64,000 nt of DNA, from NCBI GenBank assembly GCA_010909165.1, contig MU008164.1, forward strand, positions 1,674,001 to 1,738,000. The letters are read 5' to 3'. A program made the position numbers and the translations under genes. Source of the DNA: Anthoceros angustus (lineage: Eukaryota; Streptophyta; Anthocerotopsida; Anthocerotales; Anthocerotaceae). Of the stretch, positions 54,438-64,000 are shown one piece after another. The notes below the pieces were generated by a model, which saw only the letters and a list, made by a program, of their open reading frames with translations, did no database searches and was not told where the DNA came from. The stretch's first letter is position 1. Each line of letters begins with the position of its first letter.

Positions 54438-55130
54438 GCGAGGTTGTGAACTGGGAAGAGCCCATGACATACAAGCTTAAGGGAGACACTTGCATTTCTG
54501 GCGTATGTACAGCCGAGCGAGGACTCAGCCAAGGGGCCAGGGGCCTGATTGTCCGTGTCACTTTTGCTCGTCTTTTGAAGGCCTGTGCAATACCACTGGT
54601 GCGTAACTTAAAGAAGGGCAGGCAGCTGCACTTGCCAATTGTGGAAACAGGACAGCTACAAAGTGACATTCTGGTCAGCAACAGCTAGCCTGGACAGTGG
54701 ATATGCATGTATGCAAAATCTGACGAACTGCAAGTGGATGCTGGTGCCTTGCAAGGAGCCTAGGGCAGGCATGGAGGACAAATGTGGCGGAGTGGAAGAT
54801 GCACGCTAGGTCATTCACGCTTTGGACTCAAAAGAGGTGGGGACATGCATATGGAAGGCCCTGATAGCTGGGCATGTAAAGTATATTGGGAGAAAAGCAT
54901 CCCATAGAATCTGGCAGCTTTTGACAGTCAGACATGTCGACGTACATAAATGATGCCTTCGTCGAGATCCAAACCTCCAAAGATGTCACCGTGCCAGGAA
55001 AGACGATGACGATTGTCAATGTGTGATGCAAGGTGGAACGCCGACACCCGTGTATGCATCACAGTTTTTAACGGGCCCGCACACAAACGAAAAGACATGC
55101 TTGTGGGCGGTTGCCTGCTCTGGTGGACAA
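54438..55130 (+). pseudogene. Right part of the interrupted ELP2-like fragment, then PPR fragments
   Basis: GTTGTGAACTGGGAAGAGCC to TTGCATTTCTGGC (54443-54500) continues the ELP2-like sequence cut at 31848. It is followed at once by PPR pieces: VTFARLLKACAIPLVRNLKK, GRQLHLPIVETGQLQSDILV, then DAR-type sequence and a reversed copy of the 28.6-kb spacer module to about 55.05 kb. Confidence 0.65.
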
Positions 55131-55155
55131 AATGCTCTACTCCACCGTGAAGCAA

Positions 55156-55202
55156 ATGCTCTAGATCTAGAGCATCAACCTGTTATCCAGATAACAGGTT
55201 GA
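55156..55202. repeat. Two adjoining perfect palindromes
   Basis: ATGCTCTAGATCTAGAGCAT (55156-55175, 20 bp) is followed, overlapping by one base, by TCAACCTGTTATC, CA and its exact reverse complement (55175-55202). Confidence 0.95.
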
Positions 55203-55859
55203 TCATGGCTAACAGAAACCACACAATAGTTACTGGTACGAGCTCGTCCGTCAGTGCAGGCCCAGGCCAGGTCAATGTCCAGAAGGCACTATCTGTCCTT
55301 GTACACCGATGTCTTTCCAACCATGTAGAGAACCACCACGGTAGCCATGAGCCCGTATACATGGAGACTCCATAAACAGGAATTCATACAATCCTACAAG
55401 TGTGTGCGTAAGCCTCCCGACATTAACATCATTGAAACCATATATATCCCATATTTGGACGCGCCGGGTGTTCATATCATCATGGTCCTATCTATCCTTG
55501 GAGGCCTGCCGATGACACAAACACACACACACAGGCTGATCACACTTCTTCCATCACCTTGCACTGGGCCGGGGGTTTCCAGCGGACAGAATAATAAAAA
55601 GCCAGTCTGGCCAGAGACCTGCGACAACGGATTCTGCTCGTGTTTGGTAGGACAGTTTATGGACTCTGAACACCGGTCCATCACGACATGTTTTCTCGGA
55701 ACCACGACTCTTGTCGCTTGCACCTCCCAATCTACCCCTCTGAGGACAATCTCCCAAGTTCTGATATACAGGTGCGCAACTGGCAAGACAAAGTCTTAGA
55801 GCGGAGCCATCTTCCTCTGCAATAAGAAAAAGGAAAATCAAGGCCCTCTGCATATGCAA
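55203..55859. other. Gene-free segment with relics of the 19.5-20.2-kb minisatellites
   Basis: Single diverged units of the 31-bp (about 55.31 kb) and 41-bp (about 55.65 kb) repeats occur here, which suggests a distant duplication of the 19.5-20.3-kb region. An ACACACACAC run lies at 55521-55532. The short frames show no known protein. Confidence 0.45.
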
Positions 55860-57996
55860 AATTGAAGGAAAGTGGTGGGTATCAATGTCTGTGCTTCTCA
55901 TGTTCTCAACCAAAACTACTTCAGATCTTGTTGCAGGAAACGATTGGCAGCCTTCTAGACACTTTCGGCTCCGACCAGTCTGAGGTTCTACCCATTCGAG
56001 TCAGCTACGAACTTGAACACAGCTTCCAACAGCACACACTTGACAGAGTTGAACTAGAAACCTGTCAAACACCAAAACCATTCGGCCGGAAGAGAGGGCA
56101 CGAATATTTGTTCCAGACGAATTCACTCTCGCATTTGGAAATGTGACTCCATGCATTCTGGAGAAGGTGGTAGCCCACCAAGTGCGTGCACTCCCGTCAT
56201 GGTCGAGGACAACGTCCGTAGCAACACTGAAATACATTGTATCACCCAACAAGGTTGCTCCATCCAACCGGATCCTCCGATTCCTCGCCCGCCGCTGATA
56301 CCTCTGCGAATCGAAGAGCACTTTGTGCAAATGCTCAGGCAGAACCGATACCTTGCGCCACATATATGGGCTCCTTTCCAGCTCCCAAAACCCAAAATTC
56401 ACCAAATTGTGCTGGTGGTCGTCTTGTTGAAGGCGCCAAATTCTACCCGCCACGCAAAGAATTTGCAGATAGCTCTGGGCACCGTATCCATATCTTCATC
56501 AGGACCTTGGTATTTCCCATCCCAAATAACTCGGCCACTTTCCAGACAGTGGATGTTCATCAAGTGGGTCCACTTTGCTTCGCACAGTTGATCAGCACTG
56601 CACAAAAAGTACTGAGGCCAGTCGTTTTTCCCACTAAGACGGAAAACCAGAGTGGTTGAGACAGGGCCGTGGCTTTCCAGCTATCATCCTTGGACCTGTA
56701 GATGGTTGCAGTTGGTATGCCTCTCTGCACACACAAAACGATGACAGTGAAGTCCCCGCTTTCTTCCACCTCAAATTGGAATCTCCAAGATTCTGGGTAC
56801 TCGTGGAAGTCAGCTTCCATGCCAAACTGAGGTGGCAGCTCTTTGAATGTTCTGGTAATAGGATTGGCAACGCAGAAACTCATACCTACTGCCTTCTCGC
56901 TCTCGTCATCATAATCTCGAGAGCACTTATGTATGTTCTCTGCTGTAAAATACCTCTCCTCATCCACCCCCTCTTCATCCAAAGGCTCCTCCTCCTCCTC
57001 TCCGTCTTCCTCATCCTCCTCCTCCTCCTCCTCCTCCTCCTTCTCCTTCTCCTCCTCTTCTTCATCCTTCTCATCCTCATCATCCTCATCACTCTCTCCA
57101 TCATCCCCATCCGCATCCCCATCCTCGTTCCAATGCCTCTCCTCGTCTGCATCCGTGTCATCATCCTCCTCCCCATCTCCGTTGCAATGCCTCTCCTCCT
57201 CCTCCTCCTCCTCCTCTTCGTCTTCATCTGCGTCTTCCTCATCATCCTCATCATCCCCATCCCCATCCCCATTCCCCACTCCAGCGCCATAATATGTATT
57301 ACATACAGACACCGGAGAGGCTGAGTTTCAAGCTTAGGTCTTTCGGTCTTCGGTTTGTCGAGCTTGAAAATGCAAACCAGTCCGTCCTTCACAAGGAACT
57401 CCTGGCTCCGAAAGACTGGAATTTGGGAGGAAGAAAGGACAACCCAAGCTCCAGAACCTCCAACTCCCTGTCTCAGACGGCGTTTGAGCGGGCGGCTCGA
57501 AAGAAGCCAGCTCGCCAAGCTGGTACTGCAGGCTGCACACCGGTCGAGGCTCCACGGAGTCACACAAGCGCTTCAAATCTGGGGATGCTAAGGAAGACTG
57601 CCAGCCCTTGCAGACGATGGAGAAGCGAATGCGGCTGCCCAATGGCAGCCTGGCCAGAACTGTGTCCAGACACTCTTGGGGCAGATTGCTCCACACACAA
57701 GGCTCCATCTCGAAGCTGCATGGATCCAATGGTTCCGCCAACCGCCCGTGCAGCAACTGCAGCTGGAAATGGGGTTTCCCGATCCATGTTCGGCATGAAG
57801 AGCACCTCGTGCTTATGAAGAACATTGGACCTTGGTCCTCCCCATCATCGCCCGCGTTTACATTGGCAGCCCGTTGCTCCAACCCTCGACCCAGCAAAGC
57901 CTCCAACCTCGGATGGGAATCGTCCCACCCTTGATTCCACTCCTTGCATTCTTGGCACAAGCGGTTGATGCGGATCCACGATCTCACGTTCACCAT
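55860..57996 (-). pseudogene. F-box/kelch-like gene copy, the most complete one
   Basis: Starts at ATG 57996 after an in-frame stop. Order: RINRLCQECKEW; RTWIGKPHFQLQLLHGRLAE; F-box (LPQECLDTVLARLPLGSR, SIVCKGWQSSLASPDLKR); EFLVKDGLVCIFKLD; a Glu/Asp run of about 100 residues (56.97-57.27 kb); SFCVANPITRTFKELPPQFG; VIVLCVQRGIPTATIYRSKD; LMNIHCLESGRVIWDGKYQG; MWRKVSVLPEHLHKVLF; LDGATLLGDTMYFSV. This is the plan of plant F-box/kelch substrate receptors. The reading frame changes at least four times (about 57.45, 57.30, 56.58 and 56.40 kb), without good splice sites that I can see. Still, it is the copy nearest to function, and polishing might restore some frames. Confidence 0.68.
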
Positions 57997-58314
57997 CGAC
58001 AATTAAGCCAAGACACTGGGGACGGTGTGAAGTTCTCACTCCCGGACACGGGGACGGGTACGAAGTTCCCACTCCGGCGGCGGAAACACTCTCGGCGGGG
58101 AAAGGAGAAACGTCGAAGATTTATCAAGTGGTCTCCACTCAAATCACTTGACAACAGAGAGTGTGGGCGCGCCACGACAGACATGTCAATTTAGGGCTTA
58201 CTCATCATGCGCTTCCTCTTTTTCAGGGTTGGTTTGAGGGCCAGGATTGCCTCTAATGTCAATGTGACAAAACCAACATGTGCAAACCTTAAATTTCAAT
58301 GTGACAAAACCACC

Positions 58315-59520
58315 ATGTGCAAACCTTAACCGCCAACGTCACCGACGAGATACGCACTGCCCGCGCGGGAAATGCGAGACTTGCTTCACCAGGAATGGAA
58401 AGCCGGTGTACCAGTGCTTGGGCACCTTCCGTTCAGCCAATACACATTAATGTCGCATGGCTGTGTTGTTCATGAAAGTGAGCCCAGAGGCTCCTCTTCA
58501 CGGAGTGTGCCTTCTCACCTGTGGAGTGGCCACAGGTACGATGATTTCAGTAATAGCAATTCGTTTAGTTGAGGGAGTAGCGTCCTTACCATGTAATTCT
58601 GCAGGCCTGGGAGCTGCTTGGAAGAGTGCCAAAGTGCATGCTCGATCAACTTGTGGCCATCTTTGGCCTTGGAACTGTAGGACTAGCGGTAGGACTTTCA
58701 TGTGTCCCTCTGGCAAGAGTGAATCCTCTGTGCGCTCTGCTCTGGTCGTCTGCATCCATTGACCTGATCGTGTGTTTGTGGCAGGTGGCTGAAGATGCCC
58801 GAGTGGCTGGAGCTTCTGGGATCATTGGAGTTGATGTGAGCCCAGAGAAGGCTGCACCAGGTAAATGTCATGAATGTCACTCTTGCTGTAGTAGATAGAT
58901 GGTGGGCTTTTAATGGTGACGAGCCTCATGTTCTCCCAGGTCATGTTTTCGGAGCCACAGACTTCGTCTATCACGACAAGCCCATTCACCAGGTAGACAG
59001 ACATGGAGTACAAAGTCAGCAGTTTTTCTTGCACCTCTGGCAAGGATGTCGACACGGAAGCGGAGTCTGGACCGGATATTTCAGGTGATCGCTCATATGA
59101 CAGACGGAGGGTGGACTACGCCTTTCAGCGTGTGGGGACCATCGACCTCATGCAGGCCGCTTATGAGTGTCCCCACAAACAGGTATGGGGTGTTGCTGTG
59201 GTGATGGGGATCGCAAGTGCAGGCCATTCCATCAGTTTCAACCACCGGCTGCTCTTCACCGGCCGGATCATCAAAGGCGCAGTCTACGGAGACTTCAAAG
59301 GACGATCAGACTTGCCCGGCCTAGTTGACAAGTACCTGAGAAAGGTAAGATGTAAGTAACATGGTGCGGCTGTCTGGTGCCCAACATAATGATGGCATGT
59401 TTGCAGGAATACAATCTTGACGACTTTGTCACTCACAACTTCTCCCTGTCTCCAATCAACAATGCGTTCGAGCTCATGAGGCAGGGAAAAGGCTTGAGAT
59501 CTGTCATTCGTCTTGCTGAA
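58315..59520 (+). pseudogene. Zinc alcohol dehydrogenase (MDR, class III-like), frame-broken
   Basis: Plus-strand exons in the order of a plant ADH: structural zinc region (CPRGKCETCFT), FSQYTLMSHGCV, KVSPEAPLHGVCLLTCGVAT, then after introns the Rossmann motif LVAIFGLGTVGLAV, VAEDARVAGASGIIGVDVSP, HVFGATDFVYHDKPIHQ, RRVDYAFQRVGTIDLMQAAY, VMGIASAGHSISF, GRIIKGAVYGDFKGRSDLPG, LVDKYLRK and LDDFVTHNFSLSPINNAFEL. NAD-dependent oxidation of alcohols, or of S-hydroxymethylglutathione in class III, would be the family role. Introns are about 60-150 bp. One-base shifts inside the FSQYT/KVSPEAP exon and the missing N-terminal catalytic half indicate a truncated pseudogene. Confidence 0.72.
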
Positions 59521-59760
59521 AAGTTCGGAGAAACAATTTCCAGTTTCATCAAATCGGTCTTGTTGTTGGTTACGGGAGCCATGGTAGCTTCCCGTGTAGC
59601 TTCTTACTGTTTCCCTTGTGTTAAAGCTGGTCTTGTCTACAGCGTCAGCGTTTGTCCGCATTAGCTAGCTCCTGCTGTTCTAATACAATGAACTTTGTCA
59701 TGTGAGCACGCAAGTGGAGTGGTAATACTCCTGGCTGATGGGGTTGTCAAAGCTGTACAT
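59521..59760. other. Sequence 3' of the ADH pseudogene
   Basis: The ADH frame runs on for about 130 bp beyond the last conserved motif. Then no gene is visible up to the F-box relic with the palindrome. Confidence 0.35.
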
Positions 59761-59990
59761 GTGTGGATCCAAGGTTTCCGGTTCATGGTCGGTTGGCGGA
59801 TCCGCCAACCGACCATGAAAGACTTTCAGCATGAACTGGGGTTTCCTGATCCATGCTCCTCACTTTGAGCGGCTAGGTCTGTATTCATCACCTCCGTCTT
59901 CAGAAGACGCCGCACGAGAAGTCCTCTCCACAGAAGAGTCCGACGAATCCCTTTCTTGGTTGTCTTCACATTCGTAGTACAGCTCCAGGC
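59761..59990. pseudogene. F-box-family relic carrying a 38-bp palindrome
   Basis: TCCGCCAACCGACCATG followed by CATGAACTGGGGTTTCCTGATCC matches the 5' part of the F-box copies (TTCCGCCAACCGACCAT at 27.79 and 29.28 kb). An inverted copy of the first 19 bp is joined to it, forming the perfect palindrome at 59782-59819. Confidence 0.75.
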
Positions 59991-60012
59991 TCGTGACAAA
60001 CGTCCAGCTGCT

Positions 60013-60545
60013 TTACCAACTACAAAGATATCTGGCTGTCCTGTGCTCCCAAACCCAGGATGAAATGTCCTCCGCAACCAACAAGAGCAGCAAGTGGCAC
60101 AGCCACAAGTGATAGGGAATCAATTCCAATACTCTGGACAGACAGTGTTCCAGAGACCGTTCCAGCATCCAGACTCGCACAGCTCCATCCAATGAGCTGG
60201 AGGCTGTCGAAGCCTCGGAAGCAGCAGAACATAGCCAGAAATACAAGTGTCTGCTCGTCCAGCTCACAACCTCGCCTCCACTTCCCTTGCAAGGGCTTGT
60301 ATCCCACAAAATTCTAACCCCATCGGCGCTCCCTGATAGCAAGAGTATTTCACCATGCATGTTCCTCTATTGCACATAGAGGCTCCCTCCACATGCACAC
60401 CGTCTGCTCCACACTTGAGTCCATCCCTTCACGCGTTCCATTGTTGGCATGTCACATTGTGAAGGCCTAGCTAGGCTCCTGCTCCGTGTTGTATTCGGCT
60501 TTATTGTCGGCGCTCTGGGTTGTGCCTACCATCACTTGACACTCA
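60013..60545 (-). pseudogene. ELP2-like WD-repeat fragment (minus strand)
   Basis: Reads HGEILLLSGSADGVRILWDT, SPCKGSGGEVVSWTS, SSSLDGAVRVWMLERS and VAEDISSWVWEHRTAR, the least damaged version of this fragment. LLSGSADGVRILWD and SSLDGAVRVW are clear WD blades in the order found in ELP2. The leader to 60540 matches the other copies. Frame breaks remain (HLYFWLCSAAS replaces the VTCISGY section in one frame). Confidence 0.62.
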
Positions 60546-60549
60546 ACAC

Positions 60550-61330
60550 GTGATATACTTGGCTTCCACATAATTCATCTGGCCAATCCTGTTGGAATCT
60601 TGAAACACGACTTCCACCAATGGCTGCAGCTTCAGAGTGCCATTCACTGCTACTTCTACAAGGTAATGTGTCGCAGAGGTCACACACGAGGAGGGAGGCC
60701 AGCGCGCCCAGGTGAACTAGGGCGATATTCAACATTGAAGGAAGGGGGTGCTTCTCGTGCTCTCAACCAAATTTACTTCAGACCTTTTGCAGGAAACGAT
60801 TGGCAGCCTTCTGGACACTTTCGGCTACTTCTCTCCGGTCTGAGGTTCTACCCATTACATCATCAAGGAACTTCAATGGACAGAGCTTCCAACAACAGGT
60901 ACTCAACTGCTTGATCGTCTATTCTGCAAACTTATCGAGACTCTGAACCCTTGAGCTTCACCTCCGGACTTTGAGCCGTGTCCTAAAGTGCACATGGACT
61001 ACACACACCTGACACAGTTGAACATGGAAACGTGTCAAACACAGAGATCATTCGGTAAGAAGAATCGCTCCAGAATAAGGTACTCTCACCTTTGGAAATG
61101 AGACTCCATGCATTGTCGAGAATGTTGTATCCCACCAAGTGCGTTCACAACCCCTCTTCAGGGTTGAGGACAGTGTCACTAAAAATAGTGAAGTAGATGG
61201 TATCACCTAACAATCTAACAAGGTTGCTCAATCAGCTACTTCACCGTTGCTACTGACATTGTCCTCGGCCTTGTCATGCACCCTTAATGTCATCCAATGC
61301 TCTCCATATATCTGGGTCCAAAAGTATCCC
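60550..61330 (-). pseudogene. F-box/kelch 3' fragments
   Basis: Contains the 3' module TTTTGCAGGAAACGATTGGC, found also at 26.27 and 55.94 kb, and the stretch ATTGTCGAGAATGTTGTATC (kelch HLVGYNxIDNTWS on the minus strand). Several short pieces are out of order. Confidence 0.55.
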
Positions 61331-61429
61331 CCGCCATGCAAAGAATTTGCACATAACTCTTGGCACTGTATCCTCATCTTCGTCGGGACGTTGGTACTCC
61401 TCAAATAACCTCGGCCACCTCGTGTGTGG

Positions 61430-61617
61430 CCTCTGCGCGAGATTACCCTCTTTATGCTTCTGCGCAAGATTACCCTCTTTATGCTTCTCCGCAAGATTAC
61501 CTCTTTATGGCCTCTGCGCGAGATTACCTCTTTATGGCTTCTGCGCGAGATTACCTCTTTATGGCCTCTTGCGCGAGATTACCTCTTTATGGCCTCTGCG
61601 CGACATTACTCTTTATA
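61430..61617. repeat. 27-bp minisatellite, about 7 units
   Basis: Units GCCTCTGCGCGAGATTACCT + CTTTATG, mostly 27-28 bp with point changes. As 27 is a multiple of three the frames stay open across it, but no protein is implied. A CTGCACGAGATTACCC relic also occurs in the copia linker near 22.48 kb. Confidence 0.9.
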
Positions 61618-61689
61618 ACAGAAACAGTAACTCAGCCCCTTTCGAGATAGAGGATGTTTATCTCCCTGGTCCCCTTTGTTTCTTACAGT

Positions 61690-61815
61690 TCACTATTGCA
61701 CAAAAACTACTGAGGCCAACCGTTGTTTCCTAGGAAGGCCAGTGCACAAAAACTACTGAGGCCAACTGCTGTTTCCTAGGACGACCGGTGCACAAAAACT
61801 ACTCAGGCCAGTTGT
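61690..61815. repeat. 48-49-bp tandem repeat, about 2.6 units
   Basis: Units start TGCACAAAAACTACTGAGGC at 61694 and 61743, and a variant at 61791. They lie within the kelch part of an F-box relic (CTG/CAG-rich TGTTTCCTAGGA segments). Confidence 0.85.
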
Positions 61816-61960
61816 TGTTTCGTATGAAGATGAAAAACCAGAGTGGCTGCGTCGGGGCCGTGGCGTGCCAGCTATTATCCTTGGACCTGTAATGCTTACA
61901 GGTTCTATATCTTTCTGCACACACAAAACAATGACGGTGATGTGCGCGCTTTCTTCCAAA
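61816..61960 (-). pseudogene. F-box/kelch relic, minus-strand part
   Basis: HITVIVLCVQKDIEPVSI and TGPRIIAGTPRP match TVIVLCVQRGIPTATIYRSK of the 56.7-kb copy. At about 61960 the strand of the F-box sequence switches. Confidence 0.6.
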
Positions 61961-62345
61961 TGAAGCCTTGTTTGTGGTGCAATCTGCCCCTGGAGATAAT
62001 TCTGGCCAGGCTGCGATTGGGCAGCCGCGTTTGCTTCTCCATTGTCTCCAAGGACTGGCAGTCTTCCTTAGCATCCACATATTTCACGCGCGTGTGACTC
62101 CGTGGAGCCTCACCTGCACTTCCGGTGTGTAGAATGTAGTACGAGCTTGGCGAGTTGGCTTCTTTCGAGACGCGAGCTCAAACGCTGTCTGAAATGGGCA
62201 GATGGAGGTTCTCGAGGTTAACTTGTCTTTCCTTCCTCTAGAATTCCAAACTTTCGGAATCCAAGAATACGTTGTGAAGGACGGATTGGTTTGCATCTTC
62301 AAGGCTGACAGACAAACAGAAGCATGAAAGACCAAAGGTTGAAAC
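61961..62345 (+). pseudogene. F-box relic, plus strand
   Basis: MKPCLWCNLPLEIILARLRL, GSRVCFSIVSKDWQSSLAS, then frame-broken ELGELASFETRAQTL and KDGLVCIFKAD-type sequence. Part of the F-box (the LPQECLE segment) is shortened. Confidence 0.7.
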
Positions 62346-62439
62346 TCAGAGTGTGTATCCCTAGCCGTCCCCATCCCCATCCCCTGCAACCCAGCGCCAT
62401 ATAATTGAGAGACCGACATATGGGGACGCTGAGTCTCAG

Positions 62440-62935
62440 GCTTCTGTCCGTCAACCTTGAAGATGCATCAATCCGTCCTTGACAAGGAACTCCCGGGCTC
62501 TGAAAGCATGGAGTTCAGGAGGAAGAAAAGACAAGCCAAACTCGAGATCCGCCAACTCCCCCTTTCAGACCCCGCTTGAGCGCTCGTCTCGAAACAATCC
62601 AGCTCTCCAAGCTAGCTCGCCAAGGTCATACTGCAAGCTGTACACCGGAGGGTGCAAGTCCAGGCTCCACGGAATCATACAAGCCCTTCAAATCTGAAGA
62701 TGCCAAGACAGACTGCCAGGGTTAACGATAGAGAAGCGAACGCGGCTGCCCAATGGCAGCCTTGCCAGAATCATCTCCAGACACTCTTGGTACAGATTAC
62801 TCCACAAACAAGGCTTCATCTTGAAGCTGTGTGCATGCAACGGTTCCGCCAACCAACCTTGCAAGACTTGCAGCTGTTACAGGGTTTCTCGATCCATGTT
62901 CGCACTTGAAGCAACTCATGCCTCTGATGATCATT
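62440..62935 (-). pseudogene. F-box relic, minus strand
   Basis: Reverse complement of the same F-box region as 61961-62345 (TGGCAAGGCTGCCATTGGGC on the minus strand near 62760), giving LYQECLEMILARLPLGSR and VRFSIV. The two relics form an inverted pair about 100 bp apart. The 5' end continues into the 62.9-kb module. Confidence 0.68.
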
Positions 62936-64000
62936 GGTTGGTCCTCCCCAGCCTCCGCGTGAGAAGACTGTCCCACAAAAAGACGACCCCTCCTCATCCC
63001 TGGCGAAGAACTGCGGCTCAGTCTCAGAAGTTCCTAGTTTCAGCAGGAAGGACAGCCATGACGAGCGCGCCGAGGCCCAAAACAAGGCCCCAAGTGCGTC
63101 CCTTAGGCAGGTAACGGTCGCTTGTCAGGGCGCCCGGCCTCGAACGTTCTCGGCCGTGGCACCCCCTTCAAGCGACGGTGACCTAATACGACCACTCGGG
63201 CGACCAGCCAGCTCAGTCCAATAAAGTTCCCAGCCCTCCTCATCCCTGGCGGCTTCAGTCTGAGAAGTTCCTAGTTCCGGCGGGAATGACAGAATCACAG
63301 GCATTTCAAACCCTTGTGTGACTGGGATTTCTACGGCAGAAGTGGCCAGCCAATACCTAGAACCGTTATTCTTTTATTAGCGAATATATTCGTATACGCC
63401 CCGTATGCATGCTCTGTCTAACGCCATGTTCGACACTTTCACCAGAAAGGATGTGGTGACATAGGCGGCACTAGAGCTGGCTGGGTATGCAATGCAAGGG
63501 CTCAGCCAATAGAGCAAGAGAGCCTGATTGTGGCTGACCATGTTACTTTTGCTTGCATGCATTCTGAAGGCCTGTGCAAGCACTGGCGCCTGACAGAAAG
63601 GCAGGGAGCAACTGCACTTCCAAATTGTGGAAGGGGGACAGGTATAATGTGACATTTTGATGGGCAACAGTACTGACTGCCTGGTGGACGTGTATGCAAA
63701 ATTTAACGAACTGCAAGATGCACGCCGGGTGTTTGACAGTTGGGCCTCTCAAGGAATGTGGTGCCATGTACTTCCTTGACAGCTGGGTACGCACAGAAAG
63801 GGCTCTGTGAAGAGTGCTTGATCTGTGTGCAGCAACAGAGTAGGAGCTCCTGGTTTTGACTATCGAGGTTCCTTTTGCTTGCCTTTTCAAGGCGGATGGG
63901 AGCACTTGTGCCTTGCAAAATCTGAGGGCAGGCAGCTCTAATCACAGATTGTAAAACGAAGGTTGCTGAAAGTGACACGCTGGTGGGTATGGCGAAGGTA
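62936..64000. repeat. Third copy of the F-box/PPR composite module, cut by the window end
   Basis: Follows 27.9-28.5 and 29.4-30.2 kb in order (CCTCCGCGTGAGAAGACTG; TCATCCCTGGCGGC; GCCATGTTCGACACTTTCAC; TGGGTACGCACAGAAAGGG). It carries PPR pieces MFDTFTRKDVVT and LAGYAM-type sequence, is more diverged than the other two, and has about 150 bp of foreign GC-rich sequence at 63060-63215. Confidence 0.8.

Noticed and set aside
61424-61650. Open frames with repeated EITSLWPLR or similar peptides
   Set aside because: Produced by the 27-bp minisatellite, whose length is a multiple of three.

Overview
The window is nuclear DNA of a land plant, probably a seed-free one. It has spliced genes with GT..AG introns, PPR and F-box/kelch families, an Elongator WD-repeat relative, a GPI-anchored GH17 protein and both Ty1/copia and chromodomain Ty3 retrotransposons. 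It also holds an apparently intact gene for CCDC113/CFAP263, a ciliary coiled-coil protein expected only where sperm swim. A bryophyte, lycophyte or fern fits best; I cannot name the species.

Layout. Positions 1-13.9 kb are ordinary gene space with five genes that read cleanly through their introns: an SLC35F/DUF914 transporter (partial, minus), an apoplastic GH31 alpha-glucosidase (minus, 5 exons), a single-exon C2-domain protein (plus, divergent from the glucosidase), a GH17-X8 GPI-anchored beta-1,3-glucanase-like protein (minus, 4 exons, expected catalytic nucleophile Glu replaced by Ala) and the CFAP263-like gene (minus, 6 exons, AT-rich). From about 14 kb on, nearly everything is debris: repeated broken copies of a few gene modules (PPR, F-box/kelch with a Glu/Asp run, ELP2-like WD repeats, plus germin-like and alcohol-dehydrogenase pieces), minisatellites, and copia fragments at 20.6-23.6 kb.

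The main structure is a nest of mobile elements at 31.8-54.4 kb. A chromodomain Ty3 retrotransposon inserted in an ELP2-like pseudogene; its two LTRs lie 22.6 kb apart and are still flanked by the 5-bp target duplication GCGAG. Its reverse transcriptase is itself split by a block of about 17.6 kb. That block carries two divergent multi-exon genes: one encodes a DUF3504-type (Crypton-like) tyrosine recombinase, the other an unrecognised charged protein. Between them lie a TATA box and an array of about 19 degenerate GAAGGCCAAGG motifs. This is the best candidate for an undescribed system here.

Two cautions apply. Several tandem duplications in this nest (31.4-39.5, 48.0-50.3 and 52.7-53.3 kb) have a second copy that differs from the first mainly at CAG/CTG sites, often read as CG or CGG. 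That pattern suggests long-read errors at methylated CHG sites and possible assembly duplication. Broken frames in these parts may therefore be partly artefactual.
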